NCBI GenBank assembly: GCA_030867875.1
Contig: JAOWCC010001589.1
Span: 88,559,537 to 88,623,536 of the forward strand
Length of the DNA stretch: 64,000 nt
From: Actinernus sp. WN-2022
Taxonomy: Eukaryota; Cnidaria; Anthozoa; Actiniaria; Actinernidae
Reading direction: 5' to 3'
Part shown: piece by piece, positions 1 through 13,300 of the stretch
Position numbering within the stretch: position 1 is the first letter of the stretch
Layout: every line of letters starts with the position of its first letter
The notes under the pieces: generated by a model
What the model saw: only the letters and a program-made list of their open reading frames with translations
Databases searched by the model: none
Told to the model about the DNA's origin: nothing
Program-made: the position numbers and the translations under genes

Positions 1-744
1 AGAATCTCGCCTCAGACAACCTTCGCCATTTAAGTACGGACCGCCCGACAAAATAAGGCTATTTAGAACACTGAACGAACTACTCTGACAGATCGGCGGT
101 ATTTTTTATGACTTCGCTTGTCCCCCTCTCCCTTCACAATGTTGGGATAGAAAGGCAACATTTCGGTCTTCTCGAAAACCAACATTGAAATGGGGGAGGG
201 GTGTTGTGTTAAAAATAGCCGGAAATTGCTGAAGAGGTCCGACTTAAATGGCAGGGGTTGTAGGTTGCCTTGGTTACATTTTTGATTGCACATTGCTTGC
301 ACTCACGAGATGGTTGCTCGCATTACAAATGGCCGTACCTACCCTCATTTTTCTATTGACAAGATAAGTAAGGTGACGCCTTTAATTGCGCCGATGTTTC
401 CAGTCCACAAAGGTCTGATGTTACGACGTCATAAAAATCATTAATCTTAGGCCAAGATTTTGATTCCTTCGAATTCCAACAACGTAAGGATTTGACAATT
501 ACAAGAACGAGTCATTCTACACAGATAGGAAGCAGCTTACATGTAATCATTTAAAGACCCTCCATGTTGGTCGATCATGATTCTGACTCCGTTTTGGCAG
601 CTACATGTATAGTTACTAGTTCATTAACCAAACGTTCCAACCGGCGGTTTCCAAATGTATTCCATTCATTTTTAAAGTCTTAACTTGAATAATATCAAAC
701 ACAAAACATGCTCCCAGACAACAGAGAAATTACTTCACTTTTAC

Positions 745-1381
745 CTGTTCAAGGTTGTCCAAGCGAAGTGACGAGATCTTGGTCAGTTTTCCCATCTGGA
801 CAGGCAGCTGTGTGAGGCGATGATTACCTGAAAGATCTAAAGTCTCCAGTGTTAACAGCTCACAAACACATGCCGGTACCTCGTACAGGTTGTTCCTTGC
901 TAGATAAAGATTCTTTAACTTTGCTGATGCCATGTTGTTGGGCAATGTCTCCAGCAAGTTATCACTCAAGTACAGAGTCTTCAGTGATGGTGACCAGTGC
1001 CCCTTTCTTGGCAGCTCAACCAGTTTGTTCTCTGACAGGTCGAGATTCCGCAAACAGTTCATCTTGAGCAGCCCACTAGGTATCTTTTGCAGATGATTTT
1101 TGCGGAGATCCAGTCGACACAGTCTATGCAGGTCTATGATATTGCTCGGAATGCTTGTTAACAAGTTGGAAGGTAGGAAAAGCTTTTCAGCCCAACGTAT
1201 CTCCTTAAGCAAGGACGACATAAGGTCTTTCAAGCCCAGATTCCTCCAATCGATCTCCTTGGCTTCTCGTTTACAGTTTGTACAAAGGAGGAGAACTCGC
1301 ACAGCATCTCTGTGTGTATTATGCAGGGCCAACTGTAGAGGGACAGCAACTTGAAATTCCTCCTTGTTTTTAAGGTAAGCC
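745..1381 (-). CDS. Fourth exon of the LRRK1-like gene (leucine-rich repeats)
   Basis: The 637-nt exon runs from a GTATCAG acceptor to a CAG/GTAAAA donor. The first AG+G codon completes Arg. After a short linker (REAKEIDWRNLGLKDL) come LRRs such as CRLDLRKNHLQKIP, LRNLDLSENKLVELP, LKTLYLSDNLLETLP and LKNLYLARNNLYEVP. No stop occurs before the donor, so the protein continues into exons beyond the left edge. No further exon was recognised between 1 and 744. Confidence 0.75.
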
Positions 1382-4300
1382 CTGATACAACAACAAAAAG
1401 TATTTTAAAGATGCTGTGTCATGGTTTTGCACAAGTCTTGAATCAATGTTCGATTGGTGGCTGTTAATTGGCTTCAAACAGTTAAAGTCCCCTCCCTTGA
1501 TGCTTGATTGAAAGGATATGCAATATTTTCCTTGAAATTAGATCTATACAGTTTGTTAGTCATTTTCGCACATTTACTTTGATTTCACCCATCCCACACG
1601 TGTGCTAGCTAGAGTCAGTTTATATCAAAATCACTGAAAACATTTGTGTTCCGGCCCAGAACATAAAGATGTGTCATATATATATATACATTGCTTCTTA
1701 TGATTGGCAACAAAGGCTGGAGAGATCCTATCTTAAATGCTTTGCAGACCAAATAACTATTGATTAGTTTGTTTTCAAGGGATTATAAGTAAAGTTATCG
1801 AATTCATTAATAATTCATGAAGGAAAAACAAAGGAGATCAATGTGTTATGAGTGATCTGTAAATCTGATACAGGTTCTTCCTGATTTACATAAACTTTTG
1901 CTTGGATTTTCTCAGCCAAATACATGTAGATTGTATTGCCAAAATAACTGAAAAACATGACTCTATACATCTATACAGTGATAAGTTAATAAAGAATTTG
2001 TGTCCATGTTTTATCGGATTAACAAATCCAATAAAACATGGCCACTCCGTCTGATGCTTCTATATCTATTACTTACAAATCATATTACCATTTTTAAGTT
2101 ACTTGCATACCTGATGTTGTTAATCAGAGGATGAACTTGTGTTCTGAATGGCAGCTGACTGAGAGCCACATCCTTCCCTTCCTGGACCAATGTTACACCC
2201 ATCAAGTATTTTAGGAGTTCTGTCTGACCGTGCTGTGCAGAATGACACACCAGCAGGACAGATGCTGCCTACAACACCCACAATAATAACGATGAGAAGA
2301 TGATAACAAATTAAAGGTTTACAAACTAACACTTAATGGCATTCTCTTGCAGTGGTTTCAATAACTTTTAAAGTAAGAGGTAGATGTACAAATGTACATG
2401 GGTATGATAAACTAAAGTCGATTGAGGTTTGCTAACTGCAGTGGAAAGCGAGTAGCAGCTGACGTTTTGAGCGCTAGCCCTTCGTCAGAGCAAAAGAGGG
2501 AATTGTGGGTGGGAAAACGGTTTATATAGTGTTGATTGCCTGATTACCGCTGAGGAAACATGTACTCGGATCAATTGGATCAAAGAAAATTGTGCCAATA
2601 ATAGAAATGCTAATAGTTGTAACATGAAGTGTTGCTGAGTAAACTAAGGAAACATGCTGATCTAAGTGTGAGAATACATTAATTAAATGAACAACAAGCA
2701 TTCATTAATACCGTGAGGTGCCATTGAAAGTGCCTAATTTGAAAATAAATTTCTGTTCTTTGTGTTTACGGGTGTCGGTAGTATCTTGATGAAGAGAAAT
2801 GCTGCATACAGTACATGTACTAATAATAAAAGAAAAATTAGGTGGCTGATTGAATGAGGGTGTAATGGCACACGAGGGTTAGGTGGCTGATTGAATGAGG
2901 GTGTAACGGCACATGAGGGTTAGGTGGCTGATTGAATGAGGGTGTAACCGCACATGAGGGTTAGGTGGCTGATTGAATGAGGGTGTAACGGCACATGAGG
3001 GTTAGGTGGCTGATTGAATGAGGGTGTAATGGCACACGAGGGTTAGGTGGCTGATTGAATGAGGGTGTATTACGGCACATGAGGGTTAGGTGGCTGATTG
3101 AATGAGGGTGTAACGGCACATGAGGATTAGGTGGCTGATTGAATGAGGGTGTAACGGCACATGAGGGGACTCAAATTGCAAAGGCAGGTGGCAAAATCTT
3201 CAAAGTAGATGGATAAAATCGACAGTTGCTGGTGTCTAATGAAACCATGGTCTTATCTCTGTTCATTAATTGAAGGGGAGAGCGGAAGAAAGACTAAAGT
3301 GATGATCAGATCAAATTCCAAATTATCCTTTATCTTCTTTGTTTTGTAACGGAGAATTGAGATTGTGATCCATCATCACTTAACTCTTTCTTCCACTCAC
3401 CCCTTCAATTGCATCCACTAAAGTTCTCCATTCTAAGATAAAATCATGTAATGGTACCTTACTGGTATAATTAATTAATTCCAAACATGTAATATCTTGA
3501 CAAAGTTGCTAAAGTATATAGACATGAATGCGCTGTTTAACAATTAGACTGCAGCGAGCTCAAGGTTTCTATCAAAAGATAATTGGTGAGGGGCGCAGCC
3601 CCAGGGGAGGGGGGGACGACTACCTATATTGAACTGATGGAGGTGCTTAGCACTCCTTTTAGGGGTCAAAATTCTCGTACATGTACCTTTTAGGGGGTCC
3701 TGTTTGCACAAGTTTAAGTTACGCAACCCGAGTTGTCAGAATTAGAATTGTAAGTTTCACGTAATTAAGGAATCACTTTACAAATTACAGGGCTCGACCT
3801 TAGCTTTTTTCTGTAGTACTGGCTTACAGCTAGTAAGAAGTAAATTTTCAATAGCCAAAGATACCTTTCTGTTAGTCATTAAACATTTGTTATATACAAT
3901 CTATATTAGTTCTTCAAAGTTTCTACTTTAGAATCATCACTTACTCTTCTTTTCAAACTGTTAGAGGAATTCGTGGAAGATAAGAAGTCTCTAATATCCA
4001 TTGAAGCATTGGAAACAATAGTCAATACAGACATACCTTAAAGATTCGATTAAGCGCCCTCCTTCAAATAAGCACCCCCCCCTTCCACTGCGTTTTCTGA
4101 AATAAGTGCCCCCTCCCAAATAAGCGCCCCCTTAGCACTTACCGATATTATCTGTACGTTACAACGTACGGTATTACTTCCGGCCCTGAAAGTACTGACT
4201 CAGCCATTGACTGACACGCGACCAGTTTTTTTTACAAGTTACAGTTCTCGTTAGGATCTTAATAAAAGTGTTTTTTTTATTGACTCGGATTGCAGCATTT

Positions 4301-7300
4301 TTTCAAAAATGAAATAAGCGCCCCCTCCCGAATAAGTGCCCCCTCTCGAATAAGCGCCCCCCCTCGACCCTCAAAAATTAAATAAGTGCCCCAGGCATAT
4401 TTTCCATTTACTAGAAACGTTGTCACAGAAAATTTAGTAGCCAACATGGCTAGTAAACAAGCAACTTCTACTAGCCAAAACTGAATATCCACTAGTATTT
4501 GGCTAGTTGACTACCGTTAAGGTTGAACCCTGAAATTATCATTTCTGTGTACCTCTTAGGAGTCCATTGTGGTTTTTAAACCTCCTTTCATTTATGCATA
4601 CCTTTTAGGGGTCATATTCAAAATGACCGTCAAGCACCCCATCATCTTGGTACCAGAGTCCCCCCCTGGGGGTGCAGCCTGAGTCAACTATCAAAGTCAA
4701 TAGAAACCAAAAGCGAGAAGTCTAATATTGTTTTATAGCACAGCCAAGCTACAGTTGTACCATTCTATCAACTTATCGATCAAGAAAACTGTGAAAAGAC
4801 TAATAATATTGCAAAAAAAAAAATTTTCTAAGTGATTTTGTCTGCATCACGCACCGTTGACTATGGATTGATAGATGGCACCTGGCAAGCCAATAACATC
4901 ACGAGTTTGCCAATAGACAGTGGCTGTGTTATGCTAAATATAGATAGTCCTATTACCAGGCAAGTTTCATCAACTTATAAGCTGTACTGAAAAAGTAGAA
5001 GCATACCAGATACTTCAATTACAACATTGAACATCACTTGCACAATACCTGTACAAAATGAAATTTCAGTGTTAAACCAATGCAGTCATTAAAGTTACGA
5101 GATTCTGTTACTCCTGCCAAGATGATGGAATTAATAGCATCTACGTGGCCCATCCGTGATGCACCTTGAAGAGCCTCTTGTAAGCATGAAGGTGACAAAT
5201 CCTGACTTCTGATAGACCTTAAGGTTTCCTTGAGCTGTGGACTATTTTCTGCTGCTAACTTCTTGATTTCTGAAAAACAAACGACACTGTTAATTGACTA
5301 GGGACTATAATCTGTTTCACAAAACCATAGACTTTGTTTTTGTCATTTTGATCAATTTCCTTAAATATTGGCACATTGGGGGTCACTGGTAAACTTGGTA
5401 AATAATATGTAACTTTCTTTTATATTTATTTATAGAATCCAAGATATCAAGATGTGAGAAGATCCAGAAACTTGGATACCATAAAATTGTAGTACCATTC
5501 ATGACTCCTCATATACATGTATGTTGTACATGTAGGTCAAATTGACATCAACCAACAACACACTTTTATTTGTACTCTTACAAAAAATAATTACATGGTA
5601 TAGGGAAACAAAAATCACTGATTGGCTTAGATTTGACATTTTTGATGGATCAATCTAGGGGCATAATTCAAAATTTGTACAACATCCGTGCAGGCTCTCC
5701 TAATCCTCCCTTGACCTCCCCCCTCCTCCCCAATCCCCCTCCACCAAGAGCTCAAAAGCCTGTTTACAGGCTGCTCCGCATATTAGAAATGTGATACATT
5801 GTCATGACTACTTGTGACAGCTAGTCTTCTACTAACATGAAAAAAAAAAAAACTGATTTTAATGGGACCTAAAAGAACTGTGAGGTCATCTTTGCCATGA
5901 CCAAGCTTTACCACAGATAAAAATAGAATATATAATATTAGTAGCATGTTGTATGAATGAAAACTAAATAACTCACGAAAAATCACCAACAGCACTCAAG
6001 AGATTCATCAAAAAGTCGACTTACATGTTGCACCATGAAAATAAACATGTCTTAAGTAGTCTTCTAGCCAACCCTATACAAGCTACAGGGTTAGCTTGGG
6101 GACATGATTTCCTCGGTTGAATTGGAATTTAGGTTTTGGTTTTGGTTTCTGAGGAGGAAGGAAAACCGGAGAACCTACCAACAAACTCAACTCACATATG
6201 GCACCATGAGAGGTGAAGTGTTTACATAATAACAAGAGCCCATCTGGGCTTTCACTCGGGCCACATGAGATTGAAGATGAAATACACTTTCATTTGAAAT
6301 CCTCTTAGTAATAACCAAAGGGAAGAATTATTAGCTGAATTTAGCAGTCTTTAGGAGTGGCCGGTAGCATGGTGACTTTCATTCTCTGCTCCCCTAGTAT
6401 ATATATATGTAATTTAATATTGTTATTTTTCTCGTATGTTGACCTTTTAATTTAATCACTACTTATTCGTCAACACACTGCATTTGAGCAGGCATGCATA
6501 TATTCATTGTTTTGAACCCGAGAATTAACCGTACTACCGTACTTCATGGTCCCTTTCTTTAGTAGTGGGTTGTCGGTCAGGTGATTGTAAACTCTCGTCA
6601 TTTAGCACAGAAAATGTATTCTGATGAATAGGGATCAGGTTGTCATGTAAGAAAGATGGCTCTTGAACAAACTGATTCGTTGCTAAAGCTTCAGTAGGTT
6701 GGGTAGTCTCGGAACAATGGAGACCTTGGTCTTTCATTGTCTTCTTTTTTGTATTCTTGATTTTTTTTTTAAGTTTGAAAGTCGGATCTCAGCTTTATTA
6801 TATCCGCTTTCAACTCACCATTTTCAACTTCTAGGTCAATAATACGTGATGACAGCATCTTGATTTCGGTCTTGTATATATTATCTTGCTGCACTAATTT
6901 GTCTTCCAAATGACTGAGTTTCGTTTTGATGTGACGAGAGTAAGAATTCATTACGCATATCAGTTAGGTCAGCCTCCATGTTACAAATCAAGGTCATTAA
7001 ATCAGCGAGAGAGTTCTTATTGCGGGCTAACAATCCTCGTGAAGAATCTAAAGAATTCCATCTCTTCCGGTTTGAATTTGACTCATGTGTATGTTGCTTT
7101 TGGAGTTTCAAGGATATGTTGATCCAAAACTACAGGCTCTTGGGGTTTTTCATTGACTTGTGAACTTGCAGGCTCTGTAATTTGTTTTGTTTTCTTAGTA
7201 TAACATAAAGTGTTGAACATGTTCATGTTCTCAAGCATGTCGCGCGTGACCTCTGTTTCTTCATTCATTAAGTTCTCTACTTTCATCTGTAATCTGGGAA

Positions 7301-10300
7301 ACTCAATCTTTGCCCATGCCTTGGCACATAACTATTCCTGTTGTTAAGTAGACGTGGATGATTATAAGTAAAATCCTTTGACAGCTTGTACCGTTTCCGC
7401 TAGGTCAATATCCTCGCTGGAACGAAATAACTTGATCTCAATACTCTCTGATCCAACTTACGGTAAATTTAAATCTCTGAAAGTTTTTAAGAGACTCATA
7501 ATATTGGTCTTGAAGTGCCTTCACCCAAAATAAGATGTTCTTCTCAGATATGTTTTAAATGCAGCACAGCGAGCCGATGGCTTATAGATTCCAATATCTA
7601 TTTCTTCGAATTTTAGCTTTTCGGATTCTGGTCCCTTCACTGGCTTCAGGTCGTCGTACATGTCGTATATAAAATCACTGCCCATCTGGGTAAAAAACGT
7701 GGTCCTTCGGCTCCGACAATAGTGCCAGTTGAAATATCCTAAGCCTGTTGGAGGCTTTCGCACGAGTGAAGTTAAATAAAACATTAAACTGCTTACATTT
7801 GAGGGATGGGACTCCAAATTAGAGAGAAAGTTCCTCGCGGGTTCTCCACCATCTTGCCTTTACTGTATTAAATTATGTAAATAAATTAACCTGGCGATTG
7901 TTGCGTGACCAGCACAGTGCAATCTGATTGGTGTGAATTTGACCTTTAACGCATACATGTGCAGAAATTTTGCTACACGGAATAAAAACAAAAACAAATA
8001 ACGACTTGCATTTTAAGACTCGGTGCTGCCACAGGCAGCCCGAGTAATAATATTTATTTACCCACGATAAATTTACAGCGTTGCTGATGTGGTCGTGCTT
8101 ATAACTACGCTATTCTACCCTAATAATAATAATGATAATAATAGTAATAATAAAACTAATTAACTTATACTTACTCTATTCAGTTATTTACAGTAGTTCA
8201 GTGTTTCTTTTAAGATTAATTTTAAAACTATTAAGTGATGCAGTTGACCTTAGGTCATTACCGAGACTGTTCCAAAGCCTTGTACCTCTGTATGTTATTG
8301 ACAATTTTAGGTAGTTGGTTTTCGGTGTGGATAGACTGATACAGTGAGTGTTACATAAGGAGTATGTAAGTATTCTCTTAGGAAAGGCACTACATAATAC
8401 AGGAGGAGCTACATGTAGGTTGTGAAAACATTTATGTACAAAACAGGCAAGTCTTAGGTTATAGTAATGGTTCAGTGGCTTGTATTTGGCAGAGGCAGTT
8501 ACCTCCTCACGTGGTGTTAGCCAATGGAGTCCAAAAATTATCCTTGCAGCCCGGTAATGAATTCGGTTTAATGATTCTAGAAGTGTTATATTACACGATC
8601 CCCAACATAGAAATCTATATATGATAAGTGATAGCAGGAAAAATAACCTTGAAGTAGAAGTCTAACTTAGCATGCTCAGGAAGAAAATACTGGGACTTTA
8701 GAAGGTTTAGTTTCTGGACATACAATTTAATTAGGTCCATTAAGTGCTTGGACCAGCCTAATTTGTTATCTATAGATAACCCAAGGCAGCGACTGTGCAG
8801 GATACTCTTCTTAAGTTGGAAGATCCAAACCTCACGGCTGCAATGGGTCCCGTAAAAAGGGCCTCTGTGTAATAGCATATATTCACATTTTTCCGGGTGA
8901 GCTGTCATTCGATTTGGCATATACCAGTCATACATTATCGCAAGTACATGTACACTGTTTGCAGTGCTAATTGCCTCGTCAATGGTGGCCCGGTCACAGA
9001 CACGGTGGTATCGTCTGCATACATTATATAGATTAGCAAACTCGTAATTGGAAATTGTATTGGGCAAATCATTGCAAAATATTGAGAATAGTATCGGTCC
9101 AAGGACTGATCCTTGTGGTATACCATATGTAACAGCTTGACTGCTAGAATATACTCCATTAACAACCGTAAACTGCTGCCTTGACTGAAGATAGTCTCTT
9201 AACCATGAGCGGGTGCTGTCCAACACTCTGAGGGTGTAAAGCTTGTGTAGTAGGACGTCATGATCTATTGAGTCAAATGCCTTTTTGAAGTCGAAGAATA
9301 TTGCAGATGACTCTGTTTGCATCAAGAGCCTTCCCTCCAATATTCCGTTATGTGTATCAGTAAGAGCTCAGCAGAGTGTGCTTTTTTATATGCCCACTGA
9401 TATGGACTGAATAGATCGTTTACGTCCATGTGACTTGTGAGGGAATCTGCAACTGTTGTCTCCATTAATTTGCTTGGTACGCTCAGTAGTGCAATTGGTC
9501 TATAGTTAGTCCCATCTTCTGCATCATCCATTGTTGAAGAAAATAGGTCTAGATTTTGAGGTTTTTGCTAATTTTCGACCAATCTCTAATTTAACGTTTT
9601 TATCAAAACTTACCGAAAGAGCTGTTGCTCTGCAACTGATAGATTATAATTATCGTAATGAACAACGTTGATGAAGTTTTCCAGTCTGCTTACAAGCAGC
9701 TGCATAGTACTGAGACTGCTCTTCTCAGAGTTCACAATGACATTTTGATAGCATTAGATAATCATCAGTCTGTCATCCAACTTCTTCTAGATTTGTCGGC
9801 AGCGTTTGACACTGTCGACCACATTATTTTACTTAATAGGCCGGCTACTAGGTTTGGTATCACTGGGTCTGTGCTTTCTTGGTTCACCTCCTATCTTAGA
9901 AATCGATACCAGTTTGTTAGTATCCGGGGAGAGAGGTCTTCGCATCGCTCATTGGCATGTGGTGTGCCTCATAGGTCCGTGTTAGGCCCTATACTCTATC
10001 TGCTCTACACTTCGCCACTTGGGGATATCGTGAGAAGGTACAACATGGGTTTTCACTTTTATGCCGATGATACTCAGTTGTACTTGTCTTTTGATTCCCA
10101 AGGTGGCAAAGTGGAGGCATCAGTAATTTCCCAAATCGAAGCCTGTGCTAATGAAATAGACAAATGGATGTGTAGTAATAAGCTTAAGCTTAACAGCGAC
10201 AAATCGGAGTTGCTAGTTATTAGTTCTCGTTATCGGCCTCGTCCACTTCTGAACTCGCTTACAATTAGTAGTTCCGTAGTACAGTCATCGGCGTCTGCTC

Positions 10301-13300
10301 ATAATCTGGGTGTAGTTTTTGACAATGGTTTAACTTTTGAGAAGCACATTAGTGCTATAATTTATGTAAATCAGCTTTTTACCATCTTAGGAGAATATCT
10401 AAAATTAGAAGTTATCTATCTGAAGAGTCTACAATAGCACTCATACATGCTAGTTTCATAACGTGTAGGTTAGACAACGGGAATGCCCTATTGTACGGAC
10501 TGCCTAAATATCAGATCCAGAGGTTGCAGTCCATACAGAACTGCGCTGCTCGTCTTGTTAAATGCCTATCTAAATTTGACCATGTTTTGCCTTTACTTTA
10601 TGAGCTCCACTGGCTACCTGTGGAGCACCGTATTGTTTTTAAGATTTTGTTATTACAGGGCTCGAAATTGCGCCCGATACAGGCGTAAATACGCCTAGAT
10701 TTTTTCGTTTTACGCCTAACATTTTCCACTTAGGCGTAAAATTACCAATAGACTTGTGACCACTCAGCTACTAATGCACAATTATTTACGCCTAAATCTT
10801 GGAGAATTACGCCTAAAAAAATTAACCTGGGCGTAAAATTACGCTTCCTTTTTTTTCTTAATTTCGAGCCCTGTATTAGTTTTTAAGTCTCTAAATAACC
10901 TAGCTCCTATTTATATCAGTGATTTATTAAAGAAATACATCCCTAACTGTAATCTCAGGTCTTCTCATAGCTCTTTACTTGCAGTTTCCAGGTCCAATCA
11001 AAGGACCTATGGTGACAGAGCTTTCGCGGTAGCTGCCCTGCGCCTGTGGAATGATCTGCCCATCGATATGAGAAGGCCTGACATGTCAATTACAATTTTT
11101 AAGAAAAGTCTGAAGACTTACCTTTTTGGGAAAGCTTTAATTTTTGTAAATATTCATTTTATTTTTTAATGTAGTAATGTAAAGCGCCATAGTGCAGTTA
11201 GTGGATATGGCACTATATAAATTTATTATTATTATTATCATCCTTCTTAAATACAGGTGAGATCTTTGCCACTTTTCATGTGCTTGGAACCTGATACTGC
11301 GTTGCCGATTGGTGGATGTGTAGTTGTGTAGGTGGCGTCATTTACTAGTTTCTAGTATGACTTGCAGTCTTTCACTATTGCAAACATATCCTTGTAATAC
11401 GCTGTCTTTGCTTTGCGTACGTCTGCAGTAATACTGTTCTTAAGGGATTTATATTCATCCCATAGCTGGATATCATTGAGTTTCATAGCGCGTTTGAGTG
11501 TTTTGTATCTCAGATTCATTCTGTGCCTGATCTGTGGTGTGATCCAAGGTAGTGACTGACTGCACACCTTGAAGCTCCGCCGAGGGGCGTGGTCTTCACA
11601 GACCCCATTGTACAGTTTGGTCCAGGCCCAGTAGATGTCGTCTAAGTCATCAAAGACATATTACAGACCGACCATGGAGCACATGTAAGATCTTTCATAA
11701 ATTCATTTTGATTAAAGTGCTTGTACATGTAGCTTCTAGCAGTTACAATCTTTGGTGGCGGATGGCACACTTTAACATTAACTGTAGCTTGGATCAGCCT
11801 GTGGTCTGATATGCCAACGTCGAGATAATCTGTTGACTTGATAAAATGTGTCTGATTAGAGCAGACCACATCTATTAACGTAGCAGAGTGATCAGTTATT
11901 CTGGTAGGTTCAGAGTTAAACACTTTGAGGCTAAATTGGGCTAGAATATTATACAGTAGCCTATAAGCAGCCGCCTTGAGGTTTGTTCAGTAAATCACAG
12001 TTCAGATCTCTGACCAAGCATAGGTTTTTGTATTTCACCCATGTTTTCTCCAGTGGCTCGATAATGTTCTTAAAGAAATCGTTATTACCGGGAGGCCTTA
12101 ATATACGTTTCCAAGTGTGAGTGAGCTCAATTCAGTACTTATTTTGATCCAGATTGCTTCAACTTTTTTATAGTCCAATGATTTAAGGTGTTGAACAGAA
12201 AGATGACTAGCCGTATAGACTATACATCCACCTCCTGGACCAGTCGTGTCTAATCAGATGGTAACCGTCGACCGTAATTAATTTTGTTTGTTACTGATTG
12301 ATTTGTCAAGGTTAGTTTCAGTCAAGGCCAGGATATCAAACTTGCATATTTGGAGTAATAATTTGACTTCGTCGACTTTTGATCGGAGACCCCTTATATT
12401 CACATGGGCAATATTTAATAGGTTTGTGCTTCATTTCAGTTTCTGTGCAAAATCAACAAGGAAATCAGAGTTATCTGGCTCCACTGAGCTGTTGAGATTC
12501 TCAGGACCAGGATTGACTTCGACATCACCGTCGAATATTATTTGTCTTGTTGCTGTTGTGTTGCTGTAATACACACATGGCTGGGACATTCTTTTGATCC
12601 TTGTTCTTGTTCTATTAATTGCCCTCTTTTCAGGAAAGTGTACATGACTCCAGCGATGCATGACATTATGCTCCGATCCATGCCGATTTGTTGGAATGTG
12701 TTGTTGGTATAGCCGGCTAATTTGTATGCAAGATTTGCTCGTTTGAGTTACAAAATCTTGTTTAGCATCACAGGTAGAAAAAGTTCTGGCACCCTGATAA
12801 CCGTTGCTGAACAGCAGAATTGAGCCTTTGGTCGCATCAACATGTCCCTTCGGGCTAATTATCTAACATATTCTGCCGTCTCCTGCTCCAGGAGAGAATA
12901 TTGAAGGAGAAATATCAAACAAAATGCAGAGCAACTTTGAACATGTACAATGTACCACTATGCCACCCTGCCTGGCTCCTTATTTGGGAAAGCAAGAGTG
13001 GTGAGAGGTATAAAATCATCAGCATCAGCCATTCTTTGGCATTGTTGCTTCTCTCCATTGCCCACTAATTTAATATGCAATTAATACTTATAATCAACTA
13101 AAAGATGATTAAGGTATGCTTGCCCACCCTGAAATGGCAGCTGATATTTCGAGCTGCTTCATCAGCTGCTACTGTACATTGTACTCACTTGCATACCTTA
13201 ATCGACTTTTAGTTTATTATGTCAGGTGTTTAACTTCCCCATGATTGACTCTTATTTCTGAAGTGCTATATAATAGCTATCTTAACTTACTGCCAAAGCA

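Larger units (their letters stand above)
9530..11236 (+). mobile_element. LINE B, CR1/L2-like, 5'-truncated, inserted in LINE A
   Basis: Its RT begins just inside the element (NFRPISNLTFLSKLTERAV) and runs through LDLSAAFDTVDH, GVPHRSVLGPILY (catalytic-region Q replaced by H) and FYADDTQLYLSF to the C-terminal WNDLP-type motif near 11047. The 3' UTR ends with the L2-like CACTATATAAATTT and an ATT microsatellite. Target duplication ATCATCC lies at 9523-9529 and 11237-11243. Removing the insert restores LINE A's reading frame (FKKDDAEDG). The ORF is broken after about 10437 and by a MITE. Confidence 0.9.
8120..12840 (-). mobile_element. LINE (non-LTR retrotransposon) A, degenerate, interrupted
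   Basis: Minus-strand coding pieces appear in order: N-terminal region 12661-12431, endonuclease C-terminal part 11923-11642 (SDHRLIQATV), an EN-RT linker 11567-11352 (WITPQIRHRMNLRYK), RT fingers 9531-9322 (NYRPIALLSVPSKLME) and RT palm 9340-8615 (FDFKKAFDSIDHDVLLHKLY, GIPQGSVLGPILF, YADDT in a shifted frame). The 3' tail is an ATT-type microsatellite at 8120-8156. Frameshifts and stops show it is dead. It lies in the first intron of the LRRK1-like gene, same strand, and is split by LINE B with a clean 7-bp target duplication. The 5' limit near 12840 is approximate. Confidence 0.85.

Noticed and set aside
849..1354. Plus-strand ORFs opposite the LRR exon
   Set aside because: Antisense shadows of the leucine-rich-repeat coding exon, which has clear protein similarity and splice sites.
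4277..4492. Minus-strand ORF with repeated GALIRE
   Set aside because: Translation of the C-rich repeat within the CAGGG-ended MITE.
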